Notes: generated from the letters alone by a model not told the origin. 8,699 nucleotides of DNA from Candidatus Cloacimonadota bacterium (GCA_027318525.1 DAHVPA010000069.1:1-8699); one strand, 5' to 3'. Shown: positions 1 to 6,636, counted from the first letter of the stretch. Made by a program: numbers and translations.

Positions 1-1221
1 AATCTGGCAGTTGACCAAAACAACGTCAAGTGGTTCGGAAGCTGGGATTCGTCCTATGAGCCATATCATTGGAGACCTGGCGCTTACAGCTTTGATGATG
101 AGCAAGACATCTGGCATTGGTTTACAAACACCGGTGTCAGAACCTATGATGCAGATACCGGCTGGTCTGTTGCCCAGAGCGGAACTCCCCAGCTCATCAA
201 CACTACGGTTGCCGAAATTGCCGTGGATACGCATGGCAACATCCTGATTTCCAGTTCAGGCGGTGGAATTACTGTTTTGGACAAGGACTACAACTTTGTC
301 AGCACCTTCCAGATGCCCGGTTCCGTCAGCGTTTACCAGTCTGTCTCGTTCATTTACGACAGCGGTTCGCGTTATTTCTTTGGTCTTAATGCCGATGACC
401 GTCTGGTTATCTGGAATGATGCTTCCCTGCCCAACGCTCAGGAAAACCATTGGCTGACAAACCTTCCCGGAGAGCTGAATGTCGGCTTTGTCTATGGAGT
501 GACCTCACTCGTCAACGCTTTTGGTGAGGAGGAAAACTGGATTGCGACCAGCCAGGGACTTTTTATGTGGGATGGTATCAACTGGTTCAAATATGACACG
601 GACATCAAGCGCCGCCAGTATGTAAACGGGCAGTGGGTCAATGAAACCCTCTATTATGTTGATGAAGAGCGCCTCTTCGGCAGCGTGCGCACTTCTCCCA
701 CCGCTTTATTCAAAGACCCATTCGGAAGAATCTGGATTGGCACCCTGGAAAACGGCTTCACGCAATACGATCCTGAGACCGAACGCTTCACCAATTATTA
801 TCAGGGAAATTCGCCCCTGCTCTCCAATTACATCACCTGTTTCGGTTATGACCCCATCGCCGGAAATCTGCTGATTGGCACTCCCGACGGTCTTAACACT
901 CTGGAAATCGGTATCCTGTATAAGACAGAGCAGAAGCTGCGCACAGTCAAAGCCTTTCCCAATCCCTTCCTGCCTGAGCGTGACGGCTTTGTCCGCATCA
1001 TCAATCTGCCTTCCACCTCCCTGCCTGCAGGGGAAAATATCTGCCGCATCTATGATGTCTCCGGAGCTTTCGTAGTCGACCTTGAGGAGAATGAATACGC
1101 CCGTTTTGATTGGAACGGACTCAACCAAAACCGCAAGAAATGCAGCTCCGGCATCTATTATTTCGTTGTTACAGCCGCGGACGGCACCACTCAAAGAGGT
1201 AAGCTCGCCCTCATCCGCTAA
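1..1221 (+). CDS. Secreted beta-propeller (Reg_prop-like) protein with FlgD-like/Por-type C-terminal domain, 5' end outside window
   Basis: The frame is open from base 1 to the TAA at 1219-1221, so 406 residues are visible and the start lies upstream of the window. Residues about 1-300 contain degenerate blades of the two-component-regulator propeller type: V-D-Q-N-N-V-K-W-F-G near residue 4, V-D-T-H-G-N-I-L-I-S near 74, W-I-A-T-S-Q-G-L-F-M-W-D near 180, D-P-F-G-R-I-W-I-G-T near 239, and N-L-L-I-G-T-P-D-G-L near 289. Residues about 316-406 form a C-terminal Ig-like domain opening with A-F-P-N-P-F, continuing through I-Y-D-V-S-G and C-S-S-G-I-Y-Y-F, and ending G-K-L-A-L-I-R. This pattern matches FlgD-Ig/Por secretion tails, which are cleaved or anchored after outer-membrane export. 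The protein is therefore probably secreted or surface-exposed. Ligand and function are unknown. There is no kinase or DNA-binding domain in the visible part, so a sensor histidine kinase is unlikely. An internal GTG at 223 gives a shorter reading, but the homologous propeller sequence continues upstream of it. Confidence 0.85.
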   Translation, partial: NLAVDQNNVKWFGSWDSSYEPYHWRPGAYSFDDEQDIWHWFTNTGVRTYDADTGWSVAQSGTPQLINTTVAEIAVDTHGNILISSSGGGITVLDKDYNFVSTFQMPGSVSVYQSVSFIYDSGSRYFFGLNADDRLVIWNDASLPNAQENHWLTNLPGELNVGFVYGVTSLVNAFGEEENWIATSQGLFMWDGINWFKYDTDIKRRQYVNGQWVNETLYYVDEERLFGSVRTSPTALFKDPFGRIWIGTLENGFTQYDPETERFTNYYQGNSPLLSNYITCFGYDPIAGNLLIGTPDGLNTLEIGILYKTEQKLRTVKAFPNPFLPERDGFVRIINLPSTSLPAGENICRIYDVSGAFVVDLEENEYARFDWNGLNQNRKKCSSGIYYFVVTAADGTTQRGKLALIR

Positions 1222-1251
1222 TCCTGTCAGTCTCATCCTTCCCTTTAGCCG

Positions 1252-1356
1252 AAGTATATCAAAAGCATACCAAAAGGAAATCAAAAGTATATCAAATGTA
1301 TTCATGAATACATTTAATATGCTTTTGATATATATTTGAAATAGATTTGATCTATA
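1252..1356. repeat. Nested AT-rich palindrome cluster between convergent genes
   Basis: Three dyads are packed together. (1) A perfect 15-bp inverted repeat pairs 1255-1269 (core ATATCAAAAGCATA) with 1318-1332. (2) Inside its loop is a perfect 22-nt palindrome at 1294-1315, centred on TTCATGAA. (3) A 6-bp dyad ATAGAT-ttg-ATCTAT lies at 1341-1355. The 12-mer AAGTATATCAAA also occurs as a direct repeat at 1252-1263 and 1285-1296. The cluster starts 30 nt after the stop of the propeller gene and ends before the convergent deacetylase stop. It could act as a transcription barrier for the upstream gene, but it lacks the GC-rich stem and T-run of a classical terminator. A protein-binding array or a small mobile repeat are other possibilities. 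Confidence 0.6.
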
Positions 1357-1492
1357 TTAGGTATTGGGAAAGAGGAATGGGATTGCAGAGGGCGGAAAAT
1401 GGGATGAAGGCTGCGGATGCTTTAATGAAAAGGGATTGGCTTAACAGGTTTAGCAGGACTAAAGAGCCGGGCAGAAAGGATTAAAGGGGACG
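1357..1492. other. Purine-rich non-coding stretch
   Basis: This is the remainder of the convergent intergenic region. The plus strand is strongly purine-rich, with loosely repeated GGGATT/GGGAT words (around 1380, 1401 and 1431). I see no gene, RNA or clear terminator here. The 3' end of the deacetylase transcript would run through it on the minus strand without an obvious hairpin-plus-U-tract. Confidence 0.4.
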
Positions 1493-2614
1493 CTAAACCA
1501 GTTTTTCCATTAGTTTATAGAAGACATCCACTCCGATTTCCAGGCAGGCGTCGTCGGGAAGGAACTTGTCTGAATGCAGGTCAAAAGGCTGTTCCCCGCC
1601 TCCCAGCCAGAACAGCAAGCCGGGATAAAGCGAAGTGAAAAAGCCGAAATCCTCTCCGGTCATGAAGGTGCGAGACTCCCTGTAATCATAGCCCAGTTCT
1701 TCCGTTGCCTGCTCTAAAGTCCGGCAGAGAGCGGCGTCATTGACCACAGGGTCATAGGTGCAGAGGAGCTGAAGCTTTGCTTGCAGACCCGACTCGGCGG
1801 CAACTTCCGTTGCCAGGCTTTCCGTCTCTTTGTTGATGAGGTCGCGCAATTCCTTGCGCAGAGTGCGATGCGTGCCCTGCATCAGACAGCGGTCGGGTAT
1901 GATATTGCGGATGGTGCCGGAGGAAAGGACGCCGATATTGAAGATAACCTGTTCGGAGAGTTTGAGGTTTTCGATAAAGCTGATGATTCGTTTATAGAAC
2001 TCAAGTCCGCCTGTCAGCGCATTGGCTCCTTTTTCCGGAAAAGCGGCATGAGCAGCCTTACCCAGGAACTCGACATCAAACTCCTGCGGGATGGCAAAGA
2101 AGATGCCGGGTTTGGAGGAAACCTCGCCTACAGGCAGGCTTCCGCTGACGTGCAAAGCCAGTGCATGGCTGATCATATAGCTTTGGAGCACACCTTCCGC
2201 CAAGATGGATTCGGCACCGCCCATGCCTTCTTCTGCAGGTTGGAACAGAAAAAGCAGATTGCGCTGGGGCATGGCTTCCCGCACACGGAAAATCAGACCA
2301 AGCAGCACTGTCATGTGGATGTCGTGTCCACAGGCATGCATAAAGCCTTCATGCTGTGAAGCAAAGCTGCAGCCGGTGGCTTCAGTGATGGGCAAACCAT
2401 CCATATCAGCCCTGAAAAGCAGATAACTGCCCTGCCCGCGGGAATACTCAATCAGCAGTCCGGGGCTGTTGGCAAAGCGGTGAATTGTGAAGCCAGGCAT
2501 GTCCTGCAGGTAGGTGATGATAAGGTCACGCGTGGCGTTTTCCTGAAAAGCGGGTTCCGGGATGCGGTGCAATTGCCTGCGGATGTCGGCAAGGTCAAAA
2601 CTGCGTTCAGCCAT
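1493..2614 (-). CDS. M20D family metallo-deacetylase, probable N-acetyldiaminopimelate deacetylase
   Basis: This is a 373-residue cytosolic di-metal hydrolase of the M20D amidohydrolase family. The expected ligands and catalytic residues are visible: D70 in R-A-D-M-D-G-L-P; C95 and H97 in H-A-C-G-H-D; E128/E129 in Q-P-A-E-E-G, the first being the presumed general base; H155 in A-L-H-V; and H347 in the C-terminal L-H-S-D. The blocks F-A-S-x-H-E-G-x-M-H-A-C-G-H-D-x-H-M-T and M-T-G-E-D-F-G-F, plus F-W-L-G-G, resemble the Bacillus N-acetyl-diaminopimelate deacetylase (YkuR) more than hippurate or auxin-conjugate hydrolases. That enzyme releases acetate from N-acetyl-L,L-diaminopimelate in the acetylase lysine/peptidoglycan route. 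The ATG at 2614 is preceded by AGGAAAG. The gene follows asd by 13 nt on the same strand, so the two are almost certainly cotranscribed, which supports the pathway assignment. The stop is TAG. A generic N-acyl amino acid deacylase remains possible. No symbol is given because dapL is also used for an aminotransferase. Confidence 0.85.
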   Translation of the reverse strand: MAERSFDLADIRRQLHRIPEPAFQENATRDLIITYLQDMPGFTIHRFANSPGLLIEYSRGQGSYLLFRADMDGLPITEATGCSFASQHEGFMHACGHDIHMTVLLGLIFRVREAMPQRNLLFLFQPAEEGMGGAESILAEGVLQSYMISHALALHVSGSLPVGEVSSKPGIFFAIPQEFDVEFLGKAAHAAFPEKGANALTGGLEFYKRIISFIENLKLSEQVIFNIGVLSSGTIRNIIPDRCLMQGTHRTLRKELRDLINKETESLATEVAAESGLQAKLQLLCTYDPVVNDAALCRTLEQATEELGYDYRESRTFMTGEDFGFFTSLYPGLLFWLGGGEQPFDLHSDKFLPDDACLEIGVDVFYKLMEKLV

Positions 2615-2627
2615 GCTTTCCTACCGG

Positions 2628-3599
2628 TCAGGCATTGAGTTCGCGATGTTTGAGCAAAATCCTGACAGCATTGGTGGCTGCGCCCAGACGGACGTTGTTG
2701 CCGACATTCCAGAAAGCCAGGGAGTGATTATCCACTCCGCAACGCAGACGGCTGACATGGCTGTCATTGGATTTCCCGAGCTGGATGGGAGTAAAATAGG
2801 TATTGTCATGATATTTGATGGAAGGTGCTGCCGCCAGGACAGATGCGGCTTCGCAGACATCGACTTCGCGTTCGAACTCGGCATAGACCGTTTCGGAATG
2901 CCCATACAGGACAGGCACTCGGACAGTCGTGGCGCAGATTTTCAGCTCAGTCAGGCTCATAATGCGCTGTGTTTCATATTGCATTTTGTCTTCCTCCTGG
3001 CTGTAGCCATTATCCATAAACGCGCCAATCTGAGGGATGACATTGAGGTCGATTCGTTCCGGATAAATGCCGTCGTCATCAATGCCCTGGCGCTGTTTTT
3101 CCAATGTGGCAATGCCTTTGTGTCCACTGCCGGAAACGCTTTGATAAGTGGAAACAACAACCTTGGAAAGACCATACTTCAAATGCAGCGGATAGAGGGC
3201 AAGCACCATCTGGATGGTGGAGCAGTTGGGATTGGCAACGATGCCGGAATAGCCTTTCAGCTCGCTGCCATTGATTTCTGGCACCACCAAAGGAATGCCC
3301 TGCTCACGCCTCCAGGCAGAGGAATTGTCGATAATGGTATTTCCTGCTGCAGCAGCTATCGGGGCATAAGACTTGGAAATGGCTCCTCCCGCCGACATCA
3401 GAATATAGTCATAACGCTGCTTGAGCGAATCTTCTTCCAGCTTCTGCACGCGGATGGATTCATCGTTAAAATAAAGAGTCTGCCCGGCAGAGCGTTCCGA
3501 AGCAAACAAATCAAGCTGAGCCTCGACCCGGAACTCTTCCAGACAGGTCAGCATCATACGCCCCACTTCGCCGGTGGCGCCAACTACCGCTATTTTCAT
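2628..3599 (-). CDS. asd: Aspartate-semialdehyde dehydrogenase
   Basis: This 323-residue enzyme performs NADP-dependent reduction of aspartyl-4-phosphate to aspartate semialdehyde, the branch point for lysine/diaminopimelate, threonine and methionine. The Rossmann loop G-A-T-G-E-V-G is at residues 7-13, the phosphate-binding D-N-S-S-A-W-R at 91-97, the catalytic nucleophile C126 in A-N-P-N-C-S-T, Q153 in T-Y-Q-S-V-S-G, and R227 and H234 in R-V-P-V-L-Y-G-H-S-E. Length is near the usual 330-370 residues. An upstream ATG at 3662 would add 21 residues. I prefer the ATG at 3599 because the protein then begins M-K-I-A-V-V-G-A-T-G directly at the nucleotide-binding strand, and AGGAAG lies 8 nt upstream. 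It is the first gene of an operon with the downstream deacetylase. No lysine riboswitch is apparent in the 5' region. Confidence 0.95.
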   Translation of the reverse strand: MKIAVVGATGEVGRMMLTCLEEFRVEAQLDLFASERSAGQTLYFNDESIRVQKLEEDSLKQRYDYILMSAGGAISKSYAPIAAAAGNTIIDNSSAWRREQGIPLVVPEINGSELKGYSGIVANPNCSTIQMVLALYPLHLKYGLSKVVVSTYQSVSGSGHKGIATLEKQRQGIDDDGIYPERIDLNVIPQIGAFMDNGYSQEEDKMQYETQRIMSLTELKICATTVRVPVLYGHSETVYAEFEREVDVCEAASVLAAAPSIKYHDNTYFTPIQLGKSNDSHVSRLRCGVDNHSLAFWNVGNNVRLGAATNAVRILLKHRELNA

Positions 3600-3645
3600 G
3601 TAAAGCACTTCCTGTGTATTCAAAGAGCTTTCTCCGGCATCAGAC

Positions 3646-3666
3646 AAGCTGCACCGAAGCAAGCTT
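3646..3666 (-). promoter_or_regulatory. Possible small hairpin in the asd 5' leader
   Basis: On the minus strand AAGC-t-TGC pairs with GCA-GCTT around the loop TTCGGT: a 7-bp stem with one bulge, 47-67 nt upstream of the asd start codon. If transcription begins upstream of it, it would sit in the asd leader. No U-tract follows, so it is not an attenuator of the classical kind. The evidence is only base complementarity over a short distance. Confidence 0.25.
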
Positions 3667-3699
3667 CCATCAAACCTACGCTGGCTTTTTACGTGCTTT

Positions 3700-3719
3700 T
3701 GTCAATGCAAAACTTGACA
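3700..3719. promoter_or_regulatory. Inverted TTGACA pair (back-to-back -35 hexamers or operator dyad)
   Basis: TGTCAA at 3700-3705 and TTGACA at 3714-3719 form a perfect 6-bp dyad with an 8-nt spacer, exactly between the divergent asd operon and the tRNA-Arg/exoribonuclease unit. Each arm is a consensus -35 box pointing toward its own gene. The plus-strand arm has a plausible -10 partner. The minus-strand arm has only a poor one (AGCGTA, complement of 3677-3682). Confidence 0.45.
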
Positions 3720-3743
3720 GGAATGCAGTCAGCCAGTTTTTAA
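3714..3743 (+). promoter_or_regulatory. Probable promoter of tRNA-Arg and downstream exoribonuclease
   Basis: A consensus -35 TTGACA is at 3714-3719. A T/A-rich -10-like segment (TTTTTA/TTTTAA) is at 3737-3743, 17-18 nt further on. This would start transcription just before the mature tRNA 5' end at 3756, giving a very short leader, as is common for tRNA genes. The -10 is a weak match. Confidence 0.5.
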
Positions 3744-3755
3744 CCCATATCGGGT

Positions 3756-3832
3756 GCCCCTGTAGCTCAGGCGGATAGAGCATCGGTTTCCTAAACCGCA
3801 GGTCGGATGTTCGAGTCATCTCAGGGGCGCCA
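3756..3832 (+). tRNA. tRNA-Arg (anticodon CCT, reads AGG)
   Basis: A 77-nt cloverleaf is visible. The acceptor GCCCCTG pairs with CAGGGGC; the D arm is GCTC/GAGC with loop AGGCGGATA; the anticodon arm is TCGGT/ACCGC around loop TTCCTAA, with anticodon CCT at 3790-3792; the variable loop is AGGTC; the T arm is GGATG/CATCT with loop TTCGAGT. Discriminator G73 and an encoded CCA (3830-3832) follow. A20 in the D loop and C35 fit arginine identity. The pair at 27-43 is a T-C mismatch and 49-65 is a G-T wobble, both mildly unusual but tolerable. The next gene starts 18 nt downstream, so the tRNA 3' end is probably released by processing of a joint transcript. Confidence 0.95.
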
Positions 3833-3850
3833 GTTATTTCGGAAAGCAAG

Positions 3851-5383
3851 ATGAGTAAGAAAGCCGCAGTAAACTTTTCCCCACAGAATATCCAACCCGG
3901 GATGGTGGCAGGATTCTTTGCCAGCAACAACTTCCTGATTGGAATGGTTACTGCTGTCGAAGCAAACTATTGTGCCATCCTGCTACACGGCGTGGAGACC
4001 ATGAAGCTGGCGCAGCAGCGTCTGGTGCTTGTATCAAAGCAAATCTATCCCGCTGATACTGCAGAAGAAACGCTGGCAAACTTCAGTGACGCCATGCAGC
4101 AATGTGCTCTGCAACTCAATCCAGCCCTCATCCGAACCACTCTGCTTGAGGAAAATGCCGACCACACACTAACGGAAATAATGAGCATCTGCCGGATTCA
4201 TGATCAGGATGTCTGCCGCTTTGCCCTCTACCTTATGCTGCGTGAGCATCCCGAATGGTTCCACCAAAAGCAGGGAAGCTATCACACCAATACAGATGCA
4301 CAAGTGCAGGAATACATTCAGAAAGAGCTTTGGCAAGAGCAGCACAACCTGGATTTGCAGGCTTCTCCCCTGCTTGCCAAAAAAGGCTTGCCGGTGCTGT
4401 TTACACCTGAGCTGATTCGGACTGCAGAAGCAATCAAACCCTATTGTCATACATCTGATCGCTCAGACAGCACAAAGCTCGAATGCTGGACGATTGATGC
4501 CCCCGTTTCGCAGGATCTGGATGACGCCATATCCATTCACAAAGCTGCACAAGGCTGGGAAATCGGTATCCATATTGCCGATGTGGATTGGTATGTGGAA
4601 GCCGGCAGCCCTTTGGACACCGAAGCCCGGCGCCGCACCAGTTCCGCCTATTTACCGGACAGGGATGTGCACATGCTGCCGCCAAGCCTTTCCTGTGACA
4701 AAGCCAGCCTCCTGTCTATCGGGATCCGTCCTGCCCTCAGCGTTTTTATCAGTTGCGATGCAGCCGGCAATCAGCTTTCCCATCATATCTGCCTCACCTC
4801 AATCTGTATCAGCCGGAGATTCAGCTATGATGAGATTGAGACGCTGCTGAATCAGACTTCAACTCCCCGGCAAAACGACCCTACAGAACGGATTAAAGCT
4901 TTGTTTATGATTACGGAAAATCACCTGCAGCAGCGGATAAAGGCAGGTGCATATATCCCGCAGCAAAATCTGCTCACTCCGGCGAGACGCCTGGTGGCTG
5001 AGTGCATGGTCATCTGCAACAGTCTGCTGGCAGCTTTGGCAAAGGAGAGGCAGGCTCCCCTCTTTTTCCGTTATCTGGATGAATCCGCCCTGCCCGAACG
5101 CAGGGAAAATCAGGCAGAAACATCCTTCCCGCCTTCCGTGATGGGGACTTCTCCCCAGCCTCATCAGGCAATGGGACTAAGCTGCTATGCCCAAGCCAGT
5201 TCTCCCCTCAGAAGATATTCCGACCTCGTCAACCAGCGCCAAATCAAATCTCTGCTCCAAGGCACAGCTCTCCCCTATACCAAATCTGAACTGGATGATA
5301 TGCTGGAACATCTGGAACAGACGCGTCAGCGCTTGCGTCAGGTGACGCTGCAAGCTGAAAGTCTGGTTAAAAAACCGGTTTAG
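3851..5383 (+). CDS. RNase II/R-family (RNB-domain) 3'-5' exoribonuclease, compact form without S1 domain
   Basis: This 510-residue hydrolytic exoribonuclease would degrade single-stranded RNA from the 3' end in the cytosol. The catalytic acidic cluster is D216, D222, D224 and D225 in T-I-D-A-P-V-S-Q-D-L-D-D-A. It is followed by I-G-I-H-I-A-D-V near 239-246, Y-L-P-D-R-D-V near 267 with M-L-P-P-S-L-S near 275, and the C-terminal S-P-L-R-R-Y-S-D-L-V at 451-460, with the catalytic Arg. Residues 1-200 carry no recognisable cold-shock pair. Instead there is a small SH3-like strand region (about 15-62) and a helical, probably winged-helix part (about 100-165), recalling the atypical Deinococcus/cyanobacterial RNase II type. 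The chain stops about 50 residues after S-P-L-R-R-Y, so the S1 RNA-binding domain and probably the last RNB helix are absent (E. coli RNase II has 644 residues). The ATG at 3851 has GGAAAG 4 nt upstream. It is likely cotranscribed with the tRNA. All active-site residues remain, so it may still be functional. Confidence 0.88.
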   Translation: MSKKAAVNFSPQNIQPGMVAGFFASNNFLIGMVTAVEANYCAILLHGVETMKLAQQRLVLVSKQIYPADTAEETLANFSDAMQQCALQLNPALIRTTLLEENADHTLTEIMSICRIHDQDVCRFALYLMLREHPEWFHQKQGSYHTNTDAQVQEYIQKELWQEQHNLDLQASPLLAKKGLPVLFTPELIRTAEAIKPYCHTSDRSDSTKLECWTIDAPVSQDLDDAISIHKAAQGWEIGIHIADVDWYVEAGSPLDTEARRRTSSAYLPDRDVHMLPPSLSCDKASLLSIGIRPALSVFISCDAAGNQLSHHICLTSICISRRFSYDEIETLLNQTSTPRQNDPTERIKALFMITENHLQQRIKAGAYIPQQNLLTPARRLVAECMVICNSLLAALAKERQAPLFFRYLDESALPERRENQAETSFPPSVMGTSPQPHQAMGLSCYAQASSPLRRYSDLVNQRQIKSLLQGTALPYTKSELDDMLEHLEQTRQRLRQVTLQAESLVKKPV

Positions 5384-6636
5384 GAGAGTGCCAGAAACTG
5401 AGCCACACCCCCGATGGGAAGGCTCATCTGTGTCCCTGCCGCCAAGTCCTTGATAGTCACGGTTCCCGCTTTGACTTCATCCTCGCCGATAATCAGAGCA
5501 AAGCGTGCCTGTGAGCTGTCAGCCGCTTTGAGCTGAGCCTTGAAGGAATCCTTTTCCGGGTCATGCTGGACGGAGAAACCTGAGAGGCGGAGCTGACCCA
5601 ACAGCCTGATTCCGCTTTCCCTGGCAGCCTCACCCAAGAGGACAAGATAGGCTTGCGGACGATATGGGCGTGATACTGTGATGCCTTCCTGCTCCAAAGA
5701 CAGCAAGAGCCGTTCAAAGCCTCCCGCAATCCCGACTGCCGGTGTATCCTTACCGCCAATCTGCGCAATCAGACCATCATAACGTCCACCCCCGCCGATG
5801 GCGTTTTGTGCGCCCAGAGCGGGATTGAGGAATTCAAACGCAGTGTGTGTATAATAATCCAGTCCGCGCACAATCCGCGGATTGACCTTGTAGCTGATAT
5901 CCATCTTGTCGAGGTAGGATTTGACCTGTTCAAAGTGCTCTCTGCAGTCGCTATCGAGGTAATCGGTCATGACCGGGGCACCTTTGGCAATGGCTTTGCA
6001 GGATGGCACCTTGCAGTCCAGCAGACGGCGGGGTTTGGTCTGCAGTCTGGTGCGGCAATCCCCGCAGAGTTCTTCTTTATGCGGTTCAAAATAGTTCTCC
6101 AATGCCTCATCATAGATTTTGCTGCAATTGGGGCAGCCTACGCTGTTGATTTCCAGCTCTATCTTCTGCAGCCCCAGTTTGCGCAAAAAAGCCACCTGCA
6201 AGGCAATAATCTCCGCATCATAATAAGGATGGTGGCTGCCGATGCATTCCGCACCATACTGATAAAATTGACGGTATCTGCCGGCTTGGGGACGGTCATA
6301 GCGAAACATCGGCCCGATATAGTAAAGCTTGGTGAGCCTACCCTGCGCTTCCAGATGATTTTCCACATAACTGCGCACAACCGGTGCGGTGCCTTCCGGA
6401 CGCAATGCCAGCCAGCGTCCCTTTCTATCCTGAAAACGATACATTTCTTTCTGCACGACATCACTGCTTTCGCCGGAACTGCGTTCAAACAGCTCCGCCT
6501 GTTCAAAGACGGGTGTGGTGATTTCCGCATAACCAAAGGCTTGCGCCGTTTCCCGAAAAGCCGACATCACCTGTTGCCATTTAGCGCTGTCCGCCGGCAG
6601 GATGTCAAAAGTTCCGCGCGGGATTTTGTATTCCAT
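5380..6636 (-). CDS. hisS: Histidyl-tRNA synthetase
   Basis: This 418-residue class II synthetase charges tRNA-His with histidine using ATP. It is full length for the bacterial family. R-P-E-G-T is at 79-83, motif 2 around F-R-Y-D-R-P-Q-A-G-R at 111-120 with R-Q-F-Y-Q-Y-G following, and the histidine-A signature R-G-L-D-Y-Y-T at 257-263. G-G-G-G-R-Y-D-G is at 281-288, and motif 3 with G-G-F-E-R is at 305-309. Residues about 325-418 are the anticodon-binding domain. The insertion domain holds cysteines C168, C171, C191, C194, C208 and C213, arranged in CxxC-like pairs that could bind zinc, as in some HisRS. The ATG at 6636 has GAGGT 5 nt upstream. Its TAA overlaps the TAG of the convergent exoribonuclease by 3 nt, leaving no room for a terminator between them. 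No T-box-like leader is visible upstream. Confidence 0.97.
   Translation of the reverse strand: MEYKIPRGTFDILPADSAKWQQVMSAFRETAQAFGYAEITTPVFEQAELFERSSGESSDVVQKEMYRFQDRKGRWLALRPEGTAPVVRSYVENHLEAQGRLTKLYYIGPMFRYDRPQAGRYRQFYQYGAECIGSHHPYYDAEIIALQVAFLRKLGLQKIELEINSVGCPNCSKIYDEALENYFEPHKEELCGDCRTRLQTKPRRLLDCKVPSCKAIAKGAPVMTDYLDSDCREHFEQVKSYLDKMDISYKVNPRIVRGLDYYTHTAFEFLNPALGAQNAIGGGGRYDGLIAQIGGKDTPAVGIAGGFERLLLSLEQEGITVSRPYRPQAYLVLLGEAARESGIRLLGQLRLSGFSVQHDPEKDSFKAQLKAADSSQARFALIIGEDEVKAGTVTIKDLAAGTQMSLPIGGVAQFLALS

Noticed and set aside
706..1305. 199-codon minus-strand frame opposite the propeller protein
   Set aside because: The plus-strand frame encodes recognisable propeller and sorting domains, so the antisense frame is a by-product.
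1255..1332. MITE or insertion-sequence remnant defined by the 15-bp inverted repeat
   Set aside because: The element would be only 78 bp, no target-site duplication is visible in the flanks and no transposase trace is present. It is kept as a palindrome cluster only.
2562..3743. Long open frame (393 codons) on the plus strand opposite asd
   Set aside because: It lies antisense to a clearly conserved enzyme, shows no family motifs and overlaps the divergent promoter. It is a shadow of asd codon use.
3600..3755. Lysine riboswitch upstream of asd
   Set aside because: The space before asd is too short for the multi-helix lysine aptamer and no matching core motifs are seen.
3756..3850. tRNA gene as an integration site of a mobile island
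   Set aside because: No integrase or repeated tRNA 3' end was found nearby, and the downstream genes are housekeeping.
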